From positions 28,783,208 to 28,847,207 of the forward strand of contig NC_056035.1 of the NCBI RefSeq assembly GCF_004379255.2: a stretch of 64,000 nt of DNA. Direction: 5' to 3'. Each line of letters begins with the position of its first letter. Within the stretch, counting starts at the first letter, position 1. Below the pieces are notes generated by a model. The model ran no database searches. It had not been told where the DNA came from and saw only the letters and a program-made list of their open reading frames with translations. Of the stretch, positions 9,807 through 19,371 are shown in pieces. Source of the stretch: Salvia splendens. Its lineage: Eukaryota; Streptophyta; Magnoliopsida; Lamiales; Lamiaceae. A program made the translations under genes and the position numbers.

Positions 9807-11657
9807 ATGTCTGAATTTTGTCCAGGTACGTAACAAATACTCCCTCCGTCTGGCATTAGGAGTCCCGGTTGAGTTGGGTGCGGGTTTTAAGAAATGTTGA
9901 AGTGTGTAATAATTGGAGTGTGTGATAATGGAATGTGGGACCCATTTGCATTATTATTTGCTTTATTCTTTGGATGTGTTGTTACTTGTGCTTTTAGTGT
10001 TTTATTTTATAATATTTTTATTTCACTTTTTATGGAAATGTCTAACCGGGACTCCTAATGCCGGACGGGTGAAAATGGTCAACCGGGACTCCTAATGCCG
10101 GACGGAGGGAGTACTCTCTATGTCCCTCTATAGCTGAGTCTATTCCTTTTTGTGTTATCTCAATGTAGCTATGTCATTTCTTTTTCTGAAAAAAGCAAAC
10201 TAATTTCTTTATTCTCTTTTAGGGGTGTCAAAACGGGTACCCGCGGGTACCCGCACCCGATTTCACGGGTACCCAAACCCGGAAAACACATTTTATACAA
10301 CCCGATACCCGACCCACAAGGCATTGCGGGTATCCCCATACCCGCATTGGGTATCCCGCACCCGCAGGCATAGTTAATTTAATTAGTGTGCATCTGCCAA
10401 TATTTGTAGGTGATTTGGTTAAGGGACTACTATTAAGGACTTGTGAGATAGCTTTTAAACCTTGTGAATAAGCTCATTAACATCTTATATCTGTCTATAC
10501 ACAACTCATGTTTTTATTTATATTTTCTAAGATTGGCAGCATGCGAAGAGACACTCAACATAAACTAAAGAGAATCAAGTGTAACAATGATTAAAATTTT
10601 AACAAAATTTTAAATATGAAATGGAGTAGAAACTAAATAAGACGACACACCTTCTATATACAGTAATTAATAAAAGTTAGATACTAAGTTGGTAAACTAT
10701 ATAGTTACATGTAGAATATTAATCTAATTTCTCAGTTTACAATTATATTTAATAAAGATTTTGAGAAAATGTTCTTTGACTTTATCTTACAATTTTAATG
10801 TTTGTTTACGCCTTTAGATACATTATTTTTTAGTCTTATGTCCAATTATTTTTGTAAACTCTTTTGATAGTTATTTCATTTCAAATATTCGAAATTAATA
10901 ATAAAAATTTATGTTTGTTTGATCAACTCGTCCCAAATTATACATTCACTTGATTCAAATTTATATGTTACTATTTGAATTTGAATGATATTTGAGATTG
11001 TAGCTAGAGGTGGTGGCTGACCAAGTTGTCCCACATTGAAAGTGAGATAAATGATAGAGGACTTGTGCAATATAAATATAGGATATATTCTACTCTACAA
11101 TTCTAATCGGGTATTTATTCAGGTATTTGGGTATACCCGATACCCGATATTTTGAAAATTTTACTACCCGATCTAGACCCCGATCCCAATTTTTGCGGTT
11201 GACGGGTATCCGATACCCGACAGGTATCGGGTCGGGTTAGGAAATACCCGATACCCGCTACCCGTTTTGACAGGCCTATTCTCTTTACACTTAATTCACT
11301 TTTAACACAATTTTTTAAATCTTGTGCCGAAAATAAACGCCTCTGCTATAAAGGGACGAAAGGATTATTATTAAAACAAACTTAGCATATTGTGTACATG
11401 ATATTCGTTTTTTGAGATAATAATTGCAGACCTAAATGACTTGCCATTTTGATGCAGATGTTGGTAAGAGCTCGTGGCCAGAGCTCGTGGGCGTGGCCGG
11501 AGACAGCGCTGTGGCTACTATCGAAAAAGAAAACCCGTCTGTTGATGCAGTTGTAATCACACCAGATGATTCGTACCTTCCGGCTATCTTTTGTGATCGA
11601 GTTTTGGTGTTTGTGGACTCTAATGGAATAGTTGAGAGGGTTCCTAATGTTGGTTAG
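9807..11657 (+). CDS. Potato inhibitor I family serine protease inhibitor (two exons)
   Basis: Exon 1 is 9807-9825 (MSEFCP plus one base) ending in CAG|GTACGT. Exon 2 is 11458-11657, entered after a gatgcag acceptor. The spliced product is 72 residues, the usual size for this family, with no lesions. Seen directly: KSSWPELVG at residues 10-18, AVATIEKENP at 25-34, CDRVLVFVD at 52-60 and the C-terminal RVPNVG. All are family signatures (PF00280 by recollection). Cys5 and Cys52 are placed to form the family disulfide. There is no signal peptide, as in several cytosolic or vacuolar members. The family blocks subtilisin- or chymotrypsin-like proteases in wound and insect defence. Oddity: aligned on CDRV, the reactive-site loop reads Tyr-Leu-Pro48|Ala49-Ile-Phe instead of Val-Thr-x|Asp-x-Arg, and the second scaffold Arg is Leu56. 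The 1632-bp intron is mostly transposon. Confidence 0.88.
9840..10112. mobile_element. Stowaway MITE in the inhibitor intron
   Basis: It begins CTCCCTCCGTCTGGCATTAG, ends with the inverted complement CTAATGCCGGACGGAGGGAG, and is flanked by TA on each side. The terminal repeats pair over about 33 bp with few mismatches. The right terminus is partly duplicated: a second copy of aaccgggactcctaatgccg lies just inside it (about 10042-10068). It starts only 14 bases after the 5' splice site. Confidence 0.85.
10115..11363. mobile_element. Degenerate MITE split by a hAT element
   Basis: The left end is CTCTATGTCCCTCTATAGCTGAGTC (25 bases from 10115) and the right end near 11340-11363 reads gcctctgctataaagggacg, which pairs with it. 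The two halves are separated by the hAT element at 10220-11278. Termini have drifted, so the call is moderate. Confidence 0.5.
10220..11278. mobile_element. Non-autonomous hAT-type transposon with ACCCG subterminal repeats
   Basis: Terminal inverted repeats are TAGGGGTGTCAAAACGGGTA and its near-complement TACCCGTTTTGACAGGCCTA. They are flanked by a perfect 8-bp target duplication TTCTCTTT at 10212-10219 and 11279-11286, the size used by hAT elements. Both subterminal regions (10235-10370 and 11105-11265) are dense in ACCCG/CGGGT motifs, the kind of arrays that hAT transposases bind. I find no transposase in the 1059 bp, so it would need a helper. It lies inside the inhibitor intron. Confidence 0.88.
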
Positions 11658-12013
11658 ACTCCAACAAATTAGTTACCATAGTATTCCAGTTTCTAAAATT
11701 CCATGAACAACTTGTCATAATAAATACCTAAATAATTGTACGTACATTGCATACTTAAATTCTATGTTTCCTATTTCCTATACAATAGTACTGATAGTAC
11801 TGTTGTTTGTATATGTGTACCATGTATCATGTGAGAAATAAACATATATGAAGAAGATATATTTTCTTATTTTATACTTCATTCGTCTAAAAAAATAAAC
11901 TAGTTTTATCATTTTGGACAGTCCACCAAAATTAGATTAAGTCTTAAAAGTTTTCAACAAATAATAATCTTGCACGTCATTTATAACGTGGACCATACAA
12001 TGCACTAACATTC
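11658..12013. other. 3' flank of the inhibitor gene
   Basis: There is no further coding. An AATAAA-type signal occurs in gagaaataaac at about 11836, 180 bases past the stop, and could serve polyadenylation. From about 11877 a degenerate MITE-like end (cattcgtctaaaaaaataaac) is seen without a clear partner. Confidence 0.45.
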
Positions 12014-12021
12014 ATTTCACT

Positions 12022-13008
12022 CAGCGGCGGATTCAGGTGGGGTCAGCCGACCCCACCACCGGCTGCTGAGTTCAGCCGGAAAGCTTCTTTCATCTGCCTC
12101 TGACCCCACAATGTTCACGTCTCCGCCCCAACGTAGTGTGAGAAATGCAAAAGTCAAAAAAATAAAAAATAGGAGACTGGGTAGAGAGAAAGGAGTCTCA
12201 TCGCAGGAGGGAGGCGGGTGTCGATGGAGAGATTTAAGAAGAGATTTTTCAGTATTTTTTTCCATAAAGAGAAGATAGTAGAGAACTAGAGATGTTGAAT
12301 ACAAAGGGTGTTTTGTCGTCATTATTGTTATCTTTACCCTATATTTAGTTTACCTAGGAAGCTATTCATTAACTATCTTGGACTATGTGTATTAAATGGT
12401 AAATGGGCTTTGAATTTTTATTTCTATTACTTCTCTGAAGTATATTAAAAATATTCCCTCATCTGATAATTTCGACGAAACTAAATCAATTTATTTAAAA
12501 TAAACACACACTTTAAAAAATATAAAGTAAATATTAGTACTTGATTTCTTATAATTTTAGTTTATAATTTAAATTTTCTAACCTTAATATTCAAATTCAA
12601 ATTATTTCTGCATTTTTAAAACTAAAAAAAGATATGCTCCTTCCATCCGCGAATAAGAGTCTCGTTTTTTCATTTGATCAATCCTTTAATAGGAGTCCCG
12701 GTTTATAATTACTATAAATGGTATAGAGACCCTACATTCCACTCACATATCATTTAAAACTAATATATATAAGTGAGACTCACATTACAATAACTTTCTT
12801 CAACTCATTTTTTTAGCATTTCTTAAAATTTTTCCGGAAGTAAATGAGACTCCTATTCGGCGACGGATAGAGTACTATGCATTTTTTTGAATATCGAGAC
12901 TAGGATGGATTATTTAAATTAAAATACATGTTTATTTAAATAATTAATTTAAATATTTATTACTCCATTTTATTCGACCACACGATATAGTTTCTGGATC
13001 CGTCATTG
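12022..13008. mobile_element. hAT-type non-autonomous element with a nested Stowaway
   Basis: The left end is CAGCGGCGGATTCAG, the right end CTGGATCCGTCATTG, and a perfect 8-bp target duplication ATTTCACT lies at 12014-12021 and 13009-13016. A Stowaway MITE (12635-12872) sits inside. The ends resemble those of the element at 13920-14549, so both belong to one family. The left 300 bases are more G+C-rich and carry an open frame on the minus strand that I do not regard as a gene. Confidence 0.82.
12635..12872. mobile_element. Stowaway MITE nested in the hAT element
   Basis: The ends read GCTCCTTCCATCCGCGAATA and TATTCGGCGACGGATAGAG with TA on each side. The inner sequences aagagtctcg and tgagactcc also pair. 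It is inserted in the 12022-13008 hAT element. Confidence 0.72.
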
Positions 13009-13016
13009 ATTTCACT

Positions 13017-13486
13017 ACCTTTTCCTTCTCTCTTTCTTATTTTTTCCTATCTCTCTTACTTTACCAATTGCACATTAAATGTCGTGTTATTCACAACTTT
13101 GTTTTTATTTTTTTGACGGAGGAAGTACTCAGTACATTTGATTATGCATACCGAATGCACAGACTTAGTGTTCTTTTAATTTTTTTTTTCTAACAACAAT
13201 TTCGATCCACCTTACTAATGATATATTATTATCTACTTGATGTTAAAATATCCAGACCATAAGGCGAAATGTGGTGTCTTTGGTTAGAAAAATTAAGAAA
13301 GCACTAAATTTGTTTATTTTGATAAGAATTTAACTAGAATTTCTCTTCGAGTGACAAATTATAAGAACACTAAGTATATCTATCCATATTTAAAAATAAA
13401 TTATAGTTATAAAAAAACTAAAAAAACGGTGAAAGTTTATGTATTTACATTCAAATAACCACACGTTCGTTCACTTAAACAATGTC
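13017..13486. other. AT-rich spacer between MITEs
   Basis: There is no gene. A Stowaway-like right end (tgacggaggaagta) lies at about 13116-13129 without a recognisable left end. The remainder is unremarkable AT-rich DNA. Confidence 0.4.
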
Positions 13487-13494
13487 GTTTAATG

Positions 13495-13637
13495 CAGGGG
13501 CGGAACCCGCATGTATGGAGCAGGGTCTTATATATAAATTCTCAATTATATTAACAAACTACAATAAATGCCCCTCTTAAATGCATAAAAATTTTCGATA
13601 ATATATTTTTGCCCCTGAAATCCTTGCTCCGCCCCTG
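13495..13637. mobile_element. Small hAT-type MITE (143 bp)
   Basis: It begins CAGGGGCGGA and ends TCCGCCCCTG (perfect 10-bp inverted repeat). The flanking octamers are GTTTAATG (13487-13494) and ATTTAATG (13638-13645), one mismatch apart, consistent with an 8-bp hAT target duplication. No coding capacity. Confidence 0.78.
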
Positions 13638-13919
13638 ATTTAATGCATTTAGTTATTTATGTTTTTAATTTTTGTTTTGAGAATTCAGAAAACTTATATA
13701 ATACTCCGAACAAAAAAGAATGGCTTTGGTGAGAAAAATTTACAAAGCATCGTATCTCCACGATTATTACCGAGCAATTCAGTAAACTTGTATCACAACA
13801 AAAAAGAAAGTGTCATGAGTAAATCAGTTTTGCAGCAAGAGAAATAACCAATGGGAAAGTGAATTTTGGAAAATTGCATATAACCAACAAATAAAATATA
13901 CAAGTTTATCCCCTCTCTC

Positions 13920-14549
13920 CAGTGGCGGATCCAGAAATTTTGATTCGAGGGTACGATATTTAACAGTAGAGACATAGGGCTTTAAAGTTTAAAATCGAAA
14001 AGTTTTCTTCTACTACTAATTTTAAATATTTTATACTAATTGTTTGTGAGTTGTAAATGTCTTATATATTTATTAGCTGTGAATGTCGTATATAAATATA
14101 AATGTAAAAATTACATAAAATAAATGAATTTCTTTGAAAGAACATAAAATATTTGAGCAGAGTTTCATATTTCTAAAAAAATTGAAAAGGAAGAAAATAT
14201 AACAACTACACAAACATAATTTTTTTTTACAATTTTATATAGAGAGAAATATAATAACTATCATAAATTATTTGTTATGTATGAATTAGTTTAATATTTT
14301 GCTATACAGTAACAATTATACAATAAATAGGGAAAGATCTAAAAATAATTAGAGCAAAATAAATGTATAAAAAATATTAACATAGAACCGCAGCTTCTGG
14401 GAATCAATCCGGATGCCTCATCTAACATTAGAGGTCGGATACCACTGCACCAATGCGGTGTTAGTATGAAATATGTCTACATATATACTTAAATAGGAAA
14501 TATTTTGGGTATAGTTGTACCCCCTTGTTATACATTGGATCCGTCACTG
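13920..14549. mobile_element. hAT-type MITE (630 bp)
   Basis: It begins CAGTGGCGGATCCA and ends TGGATCCGTCACTG, inverted repeats with one mismatch. It is flanked by a perfect 8-bp duplication CCTCTCTC at 13912-13919 and 14550-14557. The interior is AT-rich and non-coding. The flanking sequence to the right (to about 14655) is the right half of a Stowaway ending in acggatggagtag. Confidence 0.85.
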
Positions 14550-14724
14550 CCTCTCTCTTACTTTACTTATTTTTGTACTTTATTAATTTTCCATTAAAAC
14601 ACGTGTTGTTCGTAAATGAGACTATTTTTTGTGTACGGATGGAGTAGTATAATTTTTATAGACTTTTAGCATGTTGACATCCATAACTAAGTACGAGGAA
14701 GAATCCAAAAAAATTCTTTTTGTG

Positions 14725-15156
14725 TTCCAAGGTAACAATGCGTTTCCATATATGAGGCACATTTTTTTAGCATGTTGACATCCATAACTAAGCGACGCAT
14801 GTCCCTCGTAAATCTTTCAAATTAATGAAATGTATTAACTTCATGCATCTCTAGACGCATGAACGAATGAGGCTCAAGCGTCTTCCAATGGAATAGAATC
14901 AAGAGTTTTGAGCAGTCAAAGAAGAAGCAGATGAAAATCGTTCCAAGGTAACAATGCGTTTCCATATATGAGGCACATTTTTTTAGCATGTTGACATCCA
15001 TAACTAAGCGACGCATGTCCCTCGTGAATCTTTCAAATTAATGAAATGTATTAACTTCATGCATCTCTAGACGCATGAACGAATGAGACTCAAGCGTCTT
15101 CCAATGGAATAGAATCAAGAGTTTTGAGCAGTCAAAGAAGAAGCGGATGAAAATCG
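14725..15156. repeat. Two-copy 216-bp tandem duplication
   Basis: The segment starting ttccaaggtaacaatgcg at 14725 repeats at 14941 with only a handful of substitutions (for example gaggctcaag versus gagactcaag). An extra partial copy of its inner part (agcatgttgacatccataac) precedes it near 14669. The unit itself holds no convincing gene. High identity implies a recent duplication. Confidence 0.85.
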
Positions 15157-15176
15157 CATGAAGCTCATACGTTTTA

Positions 15177-15467
15177 CTCCCTCCGTATTTTAAAAATAGC
15201 AACTCTTTACATTTTAGTCTGTTCATTAAAAATAGCAACTTTCAAACTTTCTATTTTAGGAAATCTGTATACCCCTATATATCAATTTATTTCCACTAAT
15301 AAAGTAGACCTCATAATCCACTAACATTAATTTTTCTCTCCCTCTCTCTTACTTTACTACTTTTTTCTCTCCCTCTTTTAACTTTACCAATTTTTCTCTC
15401 CCTCTCTCTTATTTTACCAAATTGTGCATTAAACCCCATGCCGTTTCAAATGTTTCTAACTTTAGTA
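15177..15467. mobile_element. Partial Stowaway MITE
   Basis: The left terminus CTCCCTCCGTATTTTAAAAA follows TA at 15175-15176. The interior has the usual repeats of tctctctcttactttac, here in two or three copies (15340-15420). The expected right terminus is absent, so the element is truncated or eroded. Confidence 0.6.
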
Positions 15468-16207
15468 TTAATCTGAAAGACACATAAGGAACATGCGTCT
15501 CTATAAAAATTTGAATGGAACGTTTTAGGAAATGTTTTAAAATAATCGTATCATTGAAATATTATTGATATACTCTATGTATTAATACACTTCATATTTA
15601 TTACTAGATGTTTGTAATGTTCATGTAGGAAATGGTGTTTATTAGTAACATGTTTACTAGAGAATTATTGCTCGGAAATATAAATACAATAATCAAATTA
15701 ATAGTGTTGTACTCAGAGCTGGGTAAATATACCGAAAATATGGTATATCGATCGTATTGTACCGAAAAATATCAAATTTTTGGTATACCGAAATTTTTGG
15801 TACGATACATACCGTATCGTAAGTTTTCGATACGATAAGGATATGAATTTTCTTATACTGCGGTATACCGTTTTATATCGAATATACGATATATATCGAT
15901 ATTATCGGTATACCGAAATATATCGAAAATCAATATGTATTGAATTATCGATACATACCGTTTATACTGATTATAATAATAATATAATTAACTTTTTTAA
16001 GGTTAATGTTTAAAATATATAAATAGATATCCATTTAATTTCGATATATCGTTCAGAACGGTATACCGAAGTTCTGTATGATATACCGAAATTTCAACGG
16101 TAACGGTATAGATATTATCTATACCGAAATTTCGGTATACCGAAACTTTCTATACGAGAATGATATGAAATTCTTTCATATCAATATTTTCGATATGATA
16201 ACGATAC
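15468..16207. mobile_element. AT-rich flank and palindromic MITE-like element cut off by element A
   Basis: From 15717 the sequence starts CAGAGCTGGGTAAATATACC, a hAT-like end. It is then packed with ATACCGAAAT, CGGTATACCG and TATCGATA motifs in both orientations, including the perfect 18-bp palindrome ATACCGAAATTTCGGTAT at 16121-16138. The right end is missing because the element-A LTR begins at 16208. The stretch 15468-15716 shows nothing else. Confidence 0.5.
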
Positions 16208-19200
16208 TGTAACGACCCGCTAAGCCGATATTATTATAAACTATATTATTATTAGCTTGATTATATATATAATTGACTTTTATGCGATTTAAATCCGAGC
16301 TACGATAGATTGTCGTCGTTGTTTGTTTGACGATAGGGAAGTGAGTAGAAAACATATATATATATTACATCTATATGAATATAATAAATTTAATAATTAA
16401 GGTCCCACAATCAAAATGTTAAATGTCCGATACATCCAACAAAAGTCCAAGGAAAATTTAATTTATACATCATATATTTTAAGAAAACGGGTACTTCAAC
16501 GCGAATGGCCACGAACTTGAAACTATTATACCTGCACCAAAATTTAATAAACAAGTGAATGAATCAATAAACAATTACTTAAATAATTAAATAAATAAAT
16601 AAATAATAAATAAATAAATATATTAAATAATGGAAGCAGATCCTAGAGGATCAATTTACAGACAGCTCATTTAATGCTGCAGATAAAATTTGTATCATAC
16701 AATATTCTCCGACAGATGAGAATATTTGTGATAAAATTCTGTCAGACCACTTGCTATCTTCACCCCTAAATACTATCCTTTTCACCTGCCCCACCATTCG
16801 ACCAAAGTTTATTCACATCAACAAAAAAAACAAGAGAGAAAGGAAAGGTAGCAGAGATCCTTCCACCAAGCATAAAGGAAGGTCCAAAAAGAGAACCAAC
16901 AAAATAACAACGAGTCACTTTAGGTGAGTATCATCAACACCCCACCTTCTTTCCACATATTACAGCATATTTCACATAGGAAAAACATGTCTATGTCAAA
17001 ATACAAACCTAGTATCCAGAATTTAAAGAACACCAATTTAGCATCAATATGTACTTCATGTGGACAATTTTAGAGCCTCAAGGACATAGTTGCTATAGCA
17101 TCCCAAGAACATACAAAAAATGCAGATTCTCTCAATTAAATATAGGAACTTTTCTTGAACCAATCTGTAAATCTGCCGAAGAACTTCCGGCAGCGAGCTC
17201 GGCACTCCCTCGCCGACGATGGCAGCCCACGCTCCAAAAACACATCTGTCCTTTTTCATTCCTTGAATCCGGAATTTTGAATATAATCAACAAAGTTTAT
17301 CATCAAAGAAAAATATATATAAAAATAATAACTTTTAAAAAAAATGAAAAGAGAGGGGTGGAGGAACTAACTTTCCGACCACCCTACCTATCGAGAGACG
17401 GCGTCGGCGGCTGGGTGGGGAGATCCTCGACGACAACGGCTAGGGCGGACCCGCGATGATGGCGGATCCGCAGCGGCGGCGGCGGTGCGGCGAACCAAGA
17501 GAGAGAGAGAGAGAGACGGAGCGTGCAGACGGCGGACTTCCGGGAGAAGGACGACGAAGCCGCCGCCTGTGCATGCACGGCGGCGGCGAATCTGGAAAGC
17601 CGGAGGGGGGGATGGCTGCGCGACGGCGTGAGGCTGAGAGAGAGAAGGGAAAGAAGAGAGGGAGAGAGACGCGAGGGAGGAGGGATGCCGCCAGAGCAGC
17701 GGCGCTTGCGGGTGGCGACGGTGAGGCTGGTGGCGGCGGAGTTCAAGTGGGAGAAAAAGGTTGTCGTTCTTTTGGAGAATGAGGGAGGAAGGAAGAAGAC
17801 TTAGTTTTACATAGGGTTTCTTTAAATTGGGCTCAAGCTTTGGGCTAAAGAATTAAATGGTTGTGGCCAATAATCTAATTAGAATTGGGCTAATGATAAT
17901 TCATTTGGGTTGAATTAGTGAAAAGAATAAATCTGGGCCCAATTCCCTTTAATAGATGAAACTGCAGTAATGTATTTTAGTCCAGTTTCGAAAATAAGAA
18001 CTAATTTTGGAGGAATTTAATATTAAATTTTAGCCTAAGTTTTAAAATAAGATTTCATTAATGTTTACTTTAATTATTGTATTATGATTTCTTCAAATGA
18101 TGTAATTAAACTAAAATAATTGATCTTGGAATTAGTTTTAGAGTTTTACGTTAAAATTTTAGTGACACATGGAGTGTCACTTAGTCGGAGCCCGAAATAG
18201 CAACAAAGTAGTAATAGATAATGTAAGTTTTAGAAAATTCTTAATGAATGATAATCACACTAATAATAGTAATAATATTAATTATAATAATAATATAATA
18301 ATAATATTAATAATAGGGTTAAACCTCGAGATTTTCTTTCTCATTTAATTAGATTAGTTTCAAACTAAATTAGTATCTTCCTATTGTTTTATTTTCAAAA
18401 GGGTACGTTCGCAAGTAAAGTCGGAACGAACGATTCAAGTTAAGGGAACAAAACGATCAAGGTGAGCTTTCTTATACTAAAAATACAAATCGTATTATAT
18501 GAAAACACGAACACATGTTCGTGATTTTTAAAGATGTTGTATTGCCATAAATGTTTTTGTATGATGCCTATCTGTTTGGCTAAGGCCAAGTGAATTATGA
18601 ATGATGATATAAGTCGAATTTGGGTCCCAGTGAGGGTGGTGTCCCCGCTCGGACTAGTGTACACAAGCTACCTCTGACATGTTGGGCAGAGCAGGTGACC
18701 GTGGAAGGTGGCCACCTTCCCGGCACAAGGATACCTCTGACATGATGGGCAGAGAAGGTGACCGTGTGAGAACACCATCTCGACGGCACAATGTGATCAG
18801 ATATGGCTAAAAGTACAGGAAAAAGGGGCTGCAGCCCAATGTGAATATTTTTAGTAAGCTCGGGCATTTTCAATAACACCCCCGAGTGTTACTGTGATGA
18901 TGGCTTGACAATATTTTCAAATGTATATGTGTATTTTTCGGCAATGTGTTCACCAAGTACTTTTTGTACTCAGCCCTGCATATATTTCTAAATGTGCAGG
19001 TTGAGCAGCGAAGTGGTGTAGGAAGTGCTATTGAGACAAGACATTTAATTCAGTCAGATTTTAACTCTCGGAGGTTTATGTCTTCATACCTGGAACCGCG
19101 TTCATTTGCTTTCGTTGTGCATCTTAAAAGACTCAAGTCTATTTTGTTCAAAACTCTGATATTTTGAAATTTTTACAAACAATTACTCGAGTCTTCATGA

Positions 19201-19356
19201 TCGAGTATCTTTCTTCTATGTATCAGCACTTAATTAGTCATGTCTCGCAACCAATGTTGGCTTTAATTTCCCCTTATTTCTATCCCCGCTTCTTATACCC
19301 CCACCCCTAGTCACGGTTCCCCAACTATGCTATCCTTAACAAGTGCGGTCGTGACA
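16208..19356 (+). repeat. Element A 5' LTR
   Basis: The LTR opens TGTAACGACCCGC and closes GGTCGTGACA (3149 bp). It contains (AAAT)n at about 16587-16625, a TATA-like aatatatataaaaa at 17312-17325, a G+C-rich block at 17380-17760, a 61-bp tandem duplication (tacctctgacatg..., 18669-18790), and the conserved ctgcatat...tgtgcaggttgagc block at about 18974-19005. The ends resemble those of elements B and C. Confidence 0.8.
17380..17782. other. G+C-rich block in the A LTR with open frames on both strands
   Basis: In an otherwise AT-rich LTR, this block is rich in CG dinucleotides, GA-repeats and CCGCCG. It stays open on both strands (about 110-120 codons each) here and in the 3' LTR copy (24236-24661). 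The minus strand looks like a CT-rich plant 5' UTR followed by a G+C-rich start exon. Element B's LTR has the same layout at 58495-58900. I do not claim a protein, since G+C-rich DNA lacks stop codons by chance. Confidence 0.4.
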
Positions 19357-19359
19357 GAG

Positions 19360-19371
19360 TGGTATTAGAGC
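19360..19371 (+). promoter_or_regulatory. Primer-binding site, tRNA-iMet type
   Basis: TGGTATTAGAGC follows the LTR end after three bases. It differs at one base from the canonical TGGTATCAGAGC complementary to initiator tRNA-Met, the usual primer of Tekay/Del and related elements. Confidence 0.8.

Noticed and set aside
9576..9836. 86-codon minus-strand frame upstream of the inhibitor gene
   Set aside because: It overlaps exon 1 and its GA-repeat leader in antisense, and the serine/isoleucine run comes from the microsatellite.
12017..12322. 101-codon minus-strand frame
   Set aside because: Lies within a hAT-type MITE, overlaps its terminal repeat, and shows no recognisable protein features.
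17384..17782. Proline/arginine/serine-rich proteins on either strand of the G+C-rich LTR block
   Set aside because: Both strands are open because the DNA is G+C-rich. No known domain, no splice or codon evidence. Kept only as a regulatory-type observation.
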